DNA from: Agrocybe praecox
Lineage: Eukaryota > Basidiomycota > Agaricomycetes > Agaricales > Agrocybaceae
Length of the DNA: 64,000 bases
Assembly (NCBI GenBank): GCA_964017145.1
Contig: OZ024840.1
Coordinates: 3,286,001 to 3,350,000, forward strand
Direction of reading: 5' to 3'
The translations under genes and the position numbers were made by a program. Below the pieces are notes generated by a model. That model saw only the letters and a list, made by a program, of their open reading frames with translations, made no database searches and was not told the origin of the DNA. This document shows positions 36,769-46,910 of the stretch, piece after piece (the stretch's first letter is position 1; every line of letters begins with the position of its first letter).

Positions 36769-39700
36769 ATGTGGGAACGGACGCTCCAAGATCTCGTTCG
36801 AGGACTACGCGCTAATAAGAAAGATGAGGCCAAATTTATCGCAAAGGCGGTTGATGAAATAAGGAATGAAATCAAGACGGATGACATGGAACTTAAAGCT
36901 GGAGCAGTCCTTAAACTTACATATGTGCGTTCGCAGAAATCGTCTTCACCGCACTAAACTTACGGTACGTTGGGACACCAGCTCGACATGATGGGTTATG
37001 ACATGAGCTGGGCATCTTTCCATATTGTCGAGGTTATGTCGTCTCCAAAATCACACCTGAAAAGCATTGGATACCTTGGCGCTGCACAGTCATTTGATCA
37101 AGACACGGATGTCCTAATGCTGATCACTAATTCTTTGAAGAAGGTATGTTGTAACTTTTAACATTCAAACTTTAATTAAATTTACTAGGACTTGAGCTCA
37201 ACCCCCGCAGACATAGCGATCACCCTGGATGGACTGTCTCACATCGTAACTCCCGAACTCGCGCGCGATATTGCCCCTGAACTGATCGCTATGCTCAATC
37301 ATTCTCGTTCGAGCATTCGGAAACGAGCTATTCTTGCCTTGTACAAGACCCTTGTGAAGTATCCTGAAGCTATTAGCCAAGCTCGGACACGACTCGAGGA
37401 GAAACTCGAAGATCCTGATCCTTGTAAGCAACTTTACTAGAGTAAACAAGATAACGCCTGAATCTCAACCATAACAACAGCTGTGGTTGCTGCTACCATC
37501 AACGTCTTATGCGAACTTGCAAGGAGGAACCCCAAAGATTATTTGCCCTTAGCACCTCAACTGTTCCATCTCTTGACTACTTCAACTAACAATTGGATGC
37601 TCATAAAAATCATCAAATTGGTAGGCCATCGCGATTTTTGGTGTCACTATTATTCAATTCTATTTTACAGTTTGGTTCTTTATCGCCTCACGAGCCGCGT
37701 CTAGTAAAAAAGCTCCAACCACCGATAACTGAATTGATATCGACAACACCAGCGATATCATTGTTGTATGAATGCGTTCATACCTGCATCATTGGAGGGA
37801 TGCTCCAAGGATCATCCGGCGATTCACTAGCAAAAATGTGTGTGTCCAAACTTGCTGCCTTCATACAAGACACGGACCAAAATTGTGAGTAAGCTGTTTT
37901 ACGCCATATATTATATTAATATCTTTTCACCTCTAGTGAAGTACATTGCATTACACGCTATGGCAAAAATTGTTCCTACCCATCCACACCTAATCACCGA
38001 ATATCAAGACACTATCTTGTCAAGCATCAATGACCAAGATATCAGCATACGCATGCGAGCATTGGATTTGCTTTCTGCCATGGTGCGTTTTATTTTTATA
38101 CATTGTCGCTTTCTTTGCTGATGATCATACAGGTCAACCGTAGCAACTTGCAATCGATAGTTCAACAGCTATTGTCCCACTTAGTTCGCGACCCTGCTTC
38201 AGCCTTGCCCACTGCCACGCAATCATTAGCTCAAAATACTGGAGTAGTACCATCTACAAATCTAAACACTCTATCTCCAAGTCAATCCCCTGCTTACCGT
38301 CTTACTCTTGCACAGAGGATCTTATCCCTTTGCTCTCGATCAACTTATGAGAACGTGAGCAACTTCGAATGGTATTTATCCGTTTTGGTGGATCTAGCAC
38401 ACGTCGCAAACGTAAACATTGGGCCCGAAATCCGGGACCAGCTTGTGGACGTCGTTGGTAGGGTCAGAGGGGCTAGAAGGTATGCTGTGAAACTTATGTA
38501 CACGTTGGTGGCCGACGATGCGCTTATCAAGAATGCGGGAGAGGAAGGAAGCTGCTCCGAAGTTCTTTGGGCAGCTGCATGGATATGTGGGGAGTACTGC
38601 TCGTAGGCTTCTTCCATTATCATTCCTGCTTCAATTAGGTCTAACTCATTTATCATGGACCCATAGTGAATTGGTGGAACCACAGAAACTCTTGCCTTAT
38701 TTACTCCAACCAGATACCTCTAACTTGGCGCCAGATATCATTGCAGTATATATCCAGGCTGCTGTCAAAGTGTTTGGGTTCTGGGCATCGGAGTTAGCTG
38801 AGCGATGGGACGATGATAATCTTCCTGAGGTCAAGCAGGTAGTCGAATCTGTTCTCGCTCGCGTACGAGAGCTCGCTGCAAGTCAACACATAGAAGTACA
38901 GGAACGAGTAAGTGTCACGATATCTGGTAAATGATGTAAATTTGACTGAGCTGTATCTAGGCAGCTAATGCTGTTCAGTTATTCACGTTCATAAGCGCAG
39001 ATTTGAATACTTTCCGGCCCAAATCTGATTTATCAGTGGCATTGGCAGGATCATCCTCCATGCCCGACGGTCTGTCCCAACCGGAAGAACCCAGGTTTCC
39101 CAAGAGTCTGTTTCTCATCCAACCTTTGTTCAGCTCATATGAGCTCAACCCCGTGGCATTACATGCACAAGAAAGCGTCGCAGTTCCGGAAGGCCTGGAT
39201 CTTGACGAATGGTTTGTGCCACCGCCACGGGAAACACCGGATGATTTGGCAGAAAAAGAACCGAAGAAGGCCAAGAAAGGAAAAGGAAAAGATACTGGAC
39301 TTTCCACTGGAAAAAAGAAAAAGGCATCTAAGAATGAACAAGCAGTCGTCCTAGTTCCACTAGAGACTGAAGATGAGTCACCTGAAGACCGGGCCCTTCG
39401 AGAACAGGTGCAGCAAATTTCGTCCGTCCTGTCAGCTTTTGCGCTTGCTGATGGAAAATTAATATTATTCAGCGCAAGGCCGAAAGGCTTGCGGTATTGA
39501 GAGAAGATCCATATTACATTATGGACGACAAGGCGAAAATTGCGGAGGATATCGATTCGATACCGATTGTCCAGTTAGATGATATGCCCTCAATACCCCA
39601 AGGTTTGTAACATCTACGTTTGTCGCAAGTCCACAGGCTGACGCGTCCTTGAAGATTCCCGCAGCAGCAAACTTCCAACATTACGAGCGACCTCTCAGAC

Positions 39701-39953
39701 CTTCTCATCCGATTCATTTGTGATAGAAAAAGAAGGGGAAATGCCGGCAGGAGCTACACCCCCTCGGTTATTATCAGCGCAGACCACACCGCCAACACAG
39801 TCAAGTGGTTATTCCACGCCTGTGCGGCTAACATCATACCCAGAATATGAAGTCCCTAGTGAGACCCCAGTAGAGACTATCAAGGTGGTGAGATCCGCGA
39901 AGAAGAAAACCCCTGCAAAAAAGAAACGGACTGCACAAATAAACACATCGTAG
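36769..39953 (+). CDS. APL5: AP-3 adaptor complex delta subunit
   Basis: Large subunit of the AP-3 coat that sorts cargo from the Golgi/endosome to the vacuole. The adaptin N-terminus is clear: MWERTLQDLVRGLRANKKDE, then LKAGAVLKLTYLGTLGHQLDMMGYDMSWASFHIVEVMSS, followed by HEAT-type helices (IRKRAILALYKTLVKYPEAI, LLYECVHTCIIGGM, KYIALHAMAKIVPTHPHLI, RMRALDLLSAM). A hinge rich in Lys (EKEPKKAKKGKGKD), a delta trait, is followed by RKAERLAVLREDPYYIMDD, also typical of AP-3 delta, and a Pro/Thr tail ending KKKTPAKKKRTAQINTS. About 880 residues; the C-terminal appendage is short. A GTTTGT..GAAG intron near 39604-39655 must be removed to join the last exon in frame. Confidence 0.93.
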
Positions 39954-40207
39954 CCTACTTGTTCGTGTTTAATCTTGCATATAATTATCAAGTTCCGTAT
40001 ACATATTCTTTAATTTTATTGCGACTAAGTAACAGGCTGGTATACAAGAAAATACAAAGAGCAAGCGACATGGATGGACGAGCAGATGAGTGAAGACTGG
40101 ATCGACGATTCTCTGGGAAACTGATTATTATTATGAGTGGATTGATGATAAATGTGCATTGTCCGGGTAAATCTGAGGAATAATTTTTATCAGGGTGTTT
40201 CCCGTCC

Positions 40208-42389
40208 TCATCGATCGTCATCGACGTGCTCTACGGAGTCCACGATCTCATTAACAAGTTCGAGTGTAACTCCAGGGATGATTCTCTCTGCTTCTGTGAA
40301 TGCCCTTTGCAGGGCGCTGAGAGCAACCCTTGCCTCTTGGGTTGAAACCCTCGGGAATAGCTAAGGATGCATTTAATGAGTATAACGAGGGGCAATAATA
40401 ATATTGAAACTGATCACTAACCGAGGCGATAGCAGGCAAAATAACAGAGTCAAGCATTGTGGTATCCGGAAGGTCTTCGTCCAATTGTATATCCTGCATT
40501 TTTTGATGCATCATGCCTGCTTTAGCAGACGAATATGTATCCTCGAACTGATCTTCATAATCGTCGTATTCATCCGTGAGATGCTGCTCTGCAGCCATAG
40601 GTGGCGATTGCCTCGCTGCTGGAGGCATATGCCGAACAGTACTCTGTTCAAACCGAGAGCTGCCGGCAGATGGCGGCAGCGGTGGCAGTTCACCCTTCAC
40701 TGTAATTGAAGAGCTGCTGTAGGATGTGTTCGAAGCGGACGCCGGACCTCGCTTTGAGGGTGATGGTGGTGATTCTTCATGCTGCGCAGAAGTATTCTCC
40801 CATGTCAAAGGAGGTCCTGACACTCGCATTGAATTCTGAGATCGTCCGATGGTGCCCGGGCGTCCGCCATGTCTGACGGTACCAAAATCCCACAAATCTT
40901 CTGGGTCGCCATTCTCTTGCCTAATAGTCGGTAAGATAATGCACACGCTTCCAAAAAGGGGGAGAGTAATGACTTACAAATCAATATCCGCCTCGTTTTC
41001 AACTTCTTCTTGCCTGCCACCGCCTTCAGCTTTCCAACGTTCATGACGTTCTATTAGCTCAGTCAAATAGCTGGTCTTTTTCGCCATGCGAACGAATTTA
41101 TGCTTCAAGAGTTCTTTTGCACTGGGACGCTGAAAATTTCCGTTCAAAGGCTGGCTTTGGAGAATGATTTGCATATTTACCTCTCGTGGATCGCGTTGTA
41201 GGCAGTAAGACACAAATTCTCGGAAAGGCTTCGAGAAATTCCCGTCCAAAGTGGGCGGTGGATTCTTCGGAATCAAGAAAAGAACCTGGAGTGAAAGTTA
41301 GCTTTCTGGGGGTTTCAACTATAGGATATAATCGGCGTACCTTCATGGGATGCAGTTCTGCATACGGTGGTTCTCCTTTCGCCAACTCGATGGCTGTAAT
41401 TCCCAAGCTCCAGATATCAGCCTTATGATCATATCCGCTCTGTTTTATGACTTCAGGAGACATCCAATAAGGGGTTCCAACAAAGGTATTCTTCTTAGCA
41501 GACAGAGTGCCCGATAGTTGTCCAGAAACACCAAAATCTGCCAACTTCACTTCACCGCCAGCGGAAAGTAGGATATTGGCAGCTGAAAAGATCTAATTAA
41601 GGAGATACTATAGATAGCGTAAAATTGTGACAAACCTTTGATATCTCTGTGCAGTTTCCCTTCGCCATGTAAGTATTCCAAACCGCGCAGCAGCTCACGA
41701 ACAATGATGGCAATGTATTCTTCGCGGAAAACACCGGGCTTCATCTATGACCGCAATTATCAGCCTGAGTAATCGCGTCATACCGAACTTTCTGCGTCAT
41801 ACCAAATCTGAGCACGAGCCTCCAGAACAGTATCTAAAAGAAAATGTCAGACAAGAGCGCGATAAGAATGGTTTTCAACATCACGAACTCCATGACAATC
41901 CACAGCTTGGATCCTTTGAGGAATGAGCCATGATATCTAATGAGATTACCACTAGTCAGAGATGCAATCCGAGAAGAGATCAGACAGGCATTACTTGGTT
42001 ACATGGGGGGAGTCCAACTGGGAAAGAATCTGAATCTCTTGTTGTATATCCTCAATCTCATCTTCAGCGCTTTCGAGATCAATGATCTTGATAGCTACGG
42101 TCTTCTGAGTTCGCTTTTCGTAACTGGACGTCCAAACCGATAAGATTAGAGGTATACGGCATCATCACGAGCAAAAAACACACCCTTTGTAGACCTCTCC
42201 GAAAGAACCCTTGCCTGTAGATGAAGCAGTTCAGACTCTCGGCCATCTTCCACAATCTCCTGAGGGCAGACAAACCAATCCTGTCCTGCTTAACATAGAG
42301 TTCTTCGGGGTCTTGTTGATGTGATGATTCCTGGTTCACGGATAAGATCTCAGTCGATCACGATGACACGTAGAAGATTTGTTTACCAT
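40208..42389 (-). CDS. STE20-family germinal-centre kinase (GCK-III/Mst3-like)
   Basis: Ser/Thr kinase with an N-terminal catalytic domain, as in fungal Don3/Sid1/Kic1 relatives that control septation and polarity. Motifs: [11 protein letters not shown] (P-loop), AIKIIDLE (Lys of VAIK), HRDIKAANILLS (catalytic loop), DFGVSGQLS, and activation segment [26 protein letters not shown]. The C-terminal half is Pro/Ser-rich ([13 protein letters not shown]), then acidic ([14 protein letters not shown]), with a conserved-looking final helix [20 protein letters not shown]. The frame open from 42339 starts with GTG. The most economical start is ATG at 42387-42389, spliced by a 56-nt intron (42331-42386, GTAAAC..CCAG) to [19 protein letters not shown]. 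The upstream leader is strongly pyrimidine-rich on the coding strand. Confidence 0.9.
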
Positions 42390-43085
42390 CGATGAGACGG
42401 AGATCTATGAAATAAGAACTAGGCTCTAGGACAAGTGTGTCGCGTCGAAAGAAGTCGGAGAGAAACCCCTTTCTCAAGGATGAAGGAGAAGGGTTGCAAA
42501 GAGAAAGATATAAAGATTGGGGATGAAAAGAGAAGGCGAAGAGAAGGGAAAGAAAGATGAAAGAGAGAAAGAGATGTAATAGCGGCAAAGGAGCTCGACA
42601 ATGCCTCTTTGGTTCAGTCTCAACTTCCAAATATGGTAGTTCCTCTGACGTACTACTGACTTGTATTTTCTAAACTTTCGTTTTATCCAAACCAGCGGAT
42701 CCTCATGTACCACTTCCCTGGCAACTTTACAGGTTCCAAACGGTTGGTTTATAAAATTATTTCTAAATTATGGAAATTGTTACAATACAAATTTTTATGT
42801 GCGTGAGGCGTATGTGCCGAGGTGTTAGGGGGATGACATGCATGAGAGGCGGCCGTCTATTCATCCTCGATCAACTAGAATTCCTTCACACGTCCATCTC
42901 CATTCTCGACGGAGAACAACACATTTTATGCACGAACATTCTATATGAGAAAAGGAAAAGCATTCAAAAAGATGTGTAATCTTAAATTAGCGTAATGTGT
43001 TGGCGTAATACGTATATGCAGCGCTGGTTTCCTGTAGTCCGAGTCGAGGAATTGAAGAGATTCGTCATAGCATCGTTATCATAAC
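42390..43085. other. Intergenic region with a purine-rich tract
   Basis: About 700 bp upstream of the kinase and downstream of the CDF transporter. From about 42460 to 42580 the plus strand is almost all A and G (pyrimidine-rich on the kinase strand), a common feature of fungal promoters and leaders. The rest is AT-rich, with no gene seen; a short plus-strand frame at 42770-42979 shows no domain. Confidence 0.55.
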
Positions 43086-44993
43086 TCATACTGGTATTTT
43101 TGGAGCTTTTCGGTGTTCCTGTCGTGCGGGGTTAGAATGCATGTCAAGTAGAAAACTAAACACCAGTCCGGGCACGTACCGGAGCATGGGTCCATTCGTG
43201 ATCCACATGCACGAAAGCTCTCTCGACATTGGGAAGAACTTCAAGTTTGTCTTGAAGCTGCTGGCTAACATCGTGGGCTTTCCAGAGAGGGGTATTCGCG
43301 TCCATAACAATGTCGACCTCCACGAAATAATCCTGCCAAAAAAGAAAAAAGATGAATTCGTTACAGAAAAGAAACAGTTCCTCAACGTACAGGTCCACTC
43401 TGTAAACACATTTTAGTCAATGAATACACGCCATAGACTGGTTTTACGTACATGATAGGCCCGGACAGTATCGACTTTGTCGATGGACTCGGTGAAGGTT
43501 GCACATTTATAGATGAGGAGCTGTAAAAATTCGTGTGGGGCGGACTTTCCTGCGAGAAGTTCGAACTCGAAATAGATGGTTCGAGTCCAAGAAATGATGA
43601 TACCGAAGGCGATCTAATGAAACGATTTACTTTGTTTTCGGCCGGCACTTGTTATGTAGGGCACTTACGATGGCACCACCCATAGGGTCGAGATCTACGA
43701 ACTGTTATGAGATGGATAAAACAAATTAATAAAATCAAACTAACACCAGCGAAGTTTGCTTCCTCCGGTGGACATAAGAATACCTACACGCGGTCATTAG
43801 CGAGACTGTTTTAGAATCAATTATAGGATAGCACCGACCGAAGGTATTGATCCAGAGGTCATTTCGATGGTCTTCCCAGAGGACTTTCACTTGGCTAGAC
43901 TTATTCCGCAGCGAAAAGCTGTATAGGAAGAGAAGGAATTTCACGGCTAAGCAATCATAGGTTAGCTGGTATAAATAACACGCCACATGGTGAGCGAACG
44001 CACCCAGAGCAGCTGCGACTGCAATGATAGAGGGAAGATGGAATGGGGTCAAACCATCTCCTTCTTTTGAGACCAAAGTGCGGATCGATTCTACAATAAC
44101 GACCAAGTTTACGGAGCCCATGCTAGGAGTAGTTCTTTAGACCGTGTATTCCTTTTCTTGTGCCAGGGGATACTCACAGAAATCCTATGTCAATGTGAAT
44201 TCAGAGAACCTCAACTTTGAAGTACTCAACTTACCATAAACAATATTGCCGATGGTTTCGAGGCGAGCGCCTCCTACAGGCCACTTGGTTGAATTGAGCT
44301 TGTCAGCCTTCCGATGCAGCCAAAACAGAAGAATATTGCTTCCAATGTCAAACACAGAGTCGATTCCAGTGGCGAGGAGAGACAGTGACAAAGAGGATAT
44401 GGCAGCATACACTAGAGATTGTCGTCGTTAGAAGACGGTGATTCAAGAAGATACGTGGACCGACTCTGAATAACACACAGAGCGAGGTTGGATATTAAAC
44501 TGGCATATATAGCAATTTTAACCTTGGGAGGAATGAAAACAGTGATCGGACAATAAAGACCGGAGACCTCACTGGAAGGCGGGCAGCTTCTTCTTCTGCC
44601 CTAGCATCTTCTGTGTGTTCTTCCATGGGTTTCAACAGGGCCGAGATAAGCTGGAAGAAGAGAGAATATGAACGACAAAGTTATGGTTAGGCTCTTATCT
44701 ATCACGCACGTCATTCTGGCGAAGCTGGTAGTTTGCAACAGCCTTGCCCTTTTTGCGGCGACGAAGTTTGGAGATCTCCTCCGCTGAGAGGATGCCATCT
44801 CGAAATTGAAAGGGATCGGCTGGAATGACCGTACTGGAGCCAGACGCTCTCTCGACATCTTCCAGTTGATCAGGTACCGTTGTGTCGGGGGCGAGATTCT
44901 GTTTGTCGGTCAGAAAAAAGAAAATGAGGAATTGAAGCGATTTACCATCTTTGAGTCGAGAACGGTTGACTCTGAGGAACCATTGGAAGCCAT
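43086..44993 (-). CDS. Cation diffusion facilitator (CDF) metal transporter, MMT/FieF-like
   Basis: Proton-coupled exporter of divalent metal, probably Fe, Mn or Zn, in an organelle membrane. Start MASNGSSESTVLDSKM, spliced at 44945 to a polar leader, then basic SKLRRRKKGKAVANYQLRQND. TM1 reads VKIAIYASLISNLALCVLQMYAA. TM2 has LLATGIDSVFDIGSNILLFW (Asp-x3-Asp metal site). TM3-TM4 pieces are RLETIGNIVYG and SVNLVVIVESIRTLV. TM5 has EDHRNDLWINTFG, whose His/Asp pair completes the site. The C-terminal cytosolic domain (YYVEVDIVMDANTPLWKAHDVSQQLQ, then VERAFVHVDHEWTH) is the ferredoxin-like dimerisation fold. The DxxxD in TM2 favours Fe/Mn over strictly Zn transport, but this is an inference. Confidence 0.9.
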
Positions 44994-45303
44994 GACGAAC
45001 CTGCAGGAAGAGAAGAGGAATAAGGATGAGATTTTGAGAAAACGAAGAGGGCGAGTGGGAAGAAACCGAAACAGTGGAACGAAGTCAATCTTAGCCTGTT
45101 ACCGTTGTATCGGATCCCCAGAGATCTGGTACCGCGTCCCAAAACATAGGAAATTTTTACACTCACAAATATCGTAAGCGCAATGGGGGGAAAAGGGAGG
45201 AATCCCTCTTCCTTTCACTTTTCAACATACCTCTCTTTTTGAGACTCCGTCCTAAACTCAGAGCACAAGGCACTGCCCACGCGTCTTTACTTGGCTAGCG
45301 ACA
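44994..45303. promoter_or_regulatory. Upstream region shared by the CDF gene and the small membrane protein
   Basis: 310 bp between divergent starts. No gene or clear TATA box was found; presumably a bidirectional promoter. Confidence 0.5.
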
Positions 45304-45613
45304 ATGTCGGACTCGTCCAAAGAGAAAATCGCAGAGCTTTATCCAATTATTGTCTTTTTCGCCTTTGTTTTGTATGTCATCAATCATGTCTGTATATCGA
45401 ACGCGCTGCTTACTATTCCACAGTGTCGCCCTGCTGTTCTGGTGTTTTCTTTCATCCTGCTTGGGTGTCCCCTTGAGGCGTTTTCTTGCCAATTTCTGGG
45501 AATACAGCGTCCTTGGCGCAAGGGCCCAACGTCCAGGAGCTGGCATGAGAGGTCGTGGATCATATCGCGAAGAGGAATTATGGGAAATGCAAGCACGAGG
45601 AATGCGACGTTGA
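45304..45613 (+). CDS. Small single-span membrane protein, unknown function
   Basis: Two exons joined by an intron that starts at GTATGTC near 45372 and ends ACAG before TGTCGCC. The spliced product is about 83 residues. It has a short acidic/polar N-terminus (MSDSSKEKIAELYP), one long hydrophobic span (IIVFFAFVF to LSSCLGV) and a basic/acidic C-terminus ending YREEELWEMQARGMRR with Gly/Arg-rich RPGAGMRGRGS. I do not recognise the family. The canonical intron in frame, a good ATG and the ordered topology make it more than a chance frame, but it has no supporting homology from reading alone. Confidence 0.6.
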
Positions 45614-45811
45614 ATCCGTCATGTCATTCGTCACCGTTCTCCACATTTTCCTAGTCTCAGTTAATATACAAATGCCCATCAGGATGCATCGACATCCCGG
45701 TAATTCTGGTCTCGTCTAATCACCCCCATGCCCTCCTATCTTTCCCTATTAAAGTCGCTCCGTCCAGTTTCCAAGAGACATCTTCATACCGTATCTGAAC
45801 TTATCATCATC

Positions 45812-46570
45812 ATGAGAATACCCACAAGCTCCTCCATCCTCCTCGCTACTTTGGCTATATCTTCCTCATCTACCTGTTTGGCCGCGCCAACTGGTGACGC
45901 ACCTCAAGACAGCATTTCCACTACCAATAGTCACATTTCTTCTATGCGCAGTAGCGGAGTACCACGGGCTGAAGGCATGCCAATCTACGAGCGGGATGAA
46001 AGCAATAGTAAGCCATTTTTGCTCTCTTTTTGTTACTTCTCTCATCACATTTCTACTTGGGCAGCCCAGTACATGCAAGCTCGCAGCGATCCTCTTGTAT
46101 CGTTGATAGGCAGTGTTCCACTCGTTGGTCCGGCTCTCGTAAAGGCGCTTGCACCCATTCTTGCGGCCGTTGGAACTGCCACTACGCAAAGTGTTGACCC
46201 ACAGGATTTGGACGATCTTCAAAATGCTGTGGCTCAAATGACTCATGCTCTCAATGGGACTCTTTCAAACTTGCCCCTTCCTGATCCGGTGAAAGAGGTG
46301 CCAGGAACCGTCATCTCTAAAACACCGTTGGGTGCAGAGAGCGACAACGATGCTTCTGGTCCCAACGCCAACACGGATCCAGGTTCAGCCGATGCGTCTA
46401 TGTCTTCCTCTGCACCCGCTGTCGCGGACAACGGTTCAGCTTCTTCCAGCACCAGTGCCAGTTATACGTCTGCTGCTGCATCGCCCTCGGCGTCTCCTCC
46501 CATGCCGGCAAACCCTCCGAATACCCCTTCTCCTCCCGTACACCCCCCTTCTCTTCCCATAAACGCCTAG
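45812..46570 (+). CDS. Small secreted Ser/Ala/Pro-rich protein
   Basis: The start at 45812 gives a classical signal peptide (MRIPTSSSILLATLAISS, cleavage likely near CLAAP). An in-frame ATG at 45728 would bury it behind 28 polar residues. The mature protein has a hydrophobic helical block (PLVSLIGSVPLVGPALVKAL, then ILAAVGTATTQS), an amphipathic segment (LDDLQNAVAQMTHALNGTL) with one N-glycosylation motif, and a low-complexity tail with SAAASPSASPPMPANPPN, ending SLPINA. No Cys is seen in the mature part and there is no GPI signal. A 57-nt intron at about 46008-46064 is a multiple of three and stop-free, so retention would still give a protein. Function unknown; basidiomycetes secrete many such proteins. 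Confidence 0.65.
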   Translation: MRIPTSSSILLATLAISSSSTCLAAPTGDAPQDSISTTNSHISSMRSSGVPRAEGMPIYERDESNSKPFLLSFCYFSHHISTWAAQYMQARSDPLVSLIGSVPLVGPALVKALAPILAAVGTATTQSVDPQDLDDLQNAVAQMTHALNGTLSNLPLPDPVKEVPGTVISKTPLGAESDNDASGPNANTDPGSADASMSSSAPAVADNGSASSSTSASYTSAAASPSASPPMPANPPNTPSPPVHPPSLPINA

Positions 46571-46910
46571 AATCCTCTTGCGTTGCTCTGTTTATAACCC
46601 CCTTTTATATACATTAAATACATACAGCACTATTTACTCCCTGGACATTTCTTTATTTTAAGTCTTCAACTGTTTATTTACGTCTGTAACATGATGCTAT
46701 GATGCTTCGGAACTTGTGGCGGTGCAGAAAAGAAAGTGGGCCGGCAACAGTTGTCAACTACAGGGCCATTTTCTGATGTTGATACCTCCGATGCCGACCA
46801 TACCGCTGACAGTGACAAGAGCGCTAGGATTTTGTGCTCTTTCTTTTCTCCTCTCACCCATAACCATTGTATAGGACGCTCTATTGATTTAGAGTGCGGA
46901 AACATACTTG
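46571..46910. other. Intergenic region
   Basis: 340 bp between the secreted protein and the fucosyltransferase-like gene, same strand. AT-rich first half (3' UTR), no gene seen. Confidence 0.55.

Noticed and set aside
43578..43588. GGTTCGAGTCC resembling a tRNA T-arm
   Set aside because: It lies inside the CDF transporter coding exon and no acceptor, D-arm or anticodon arm surrounds it.
45728..45811. Upstream start of the secreted protein
   Set aside because: It would place 28 residues before a classical signal peptide; the ATG at 45812 is better.
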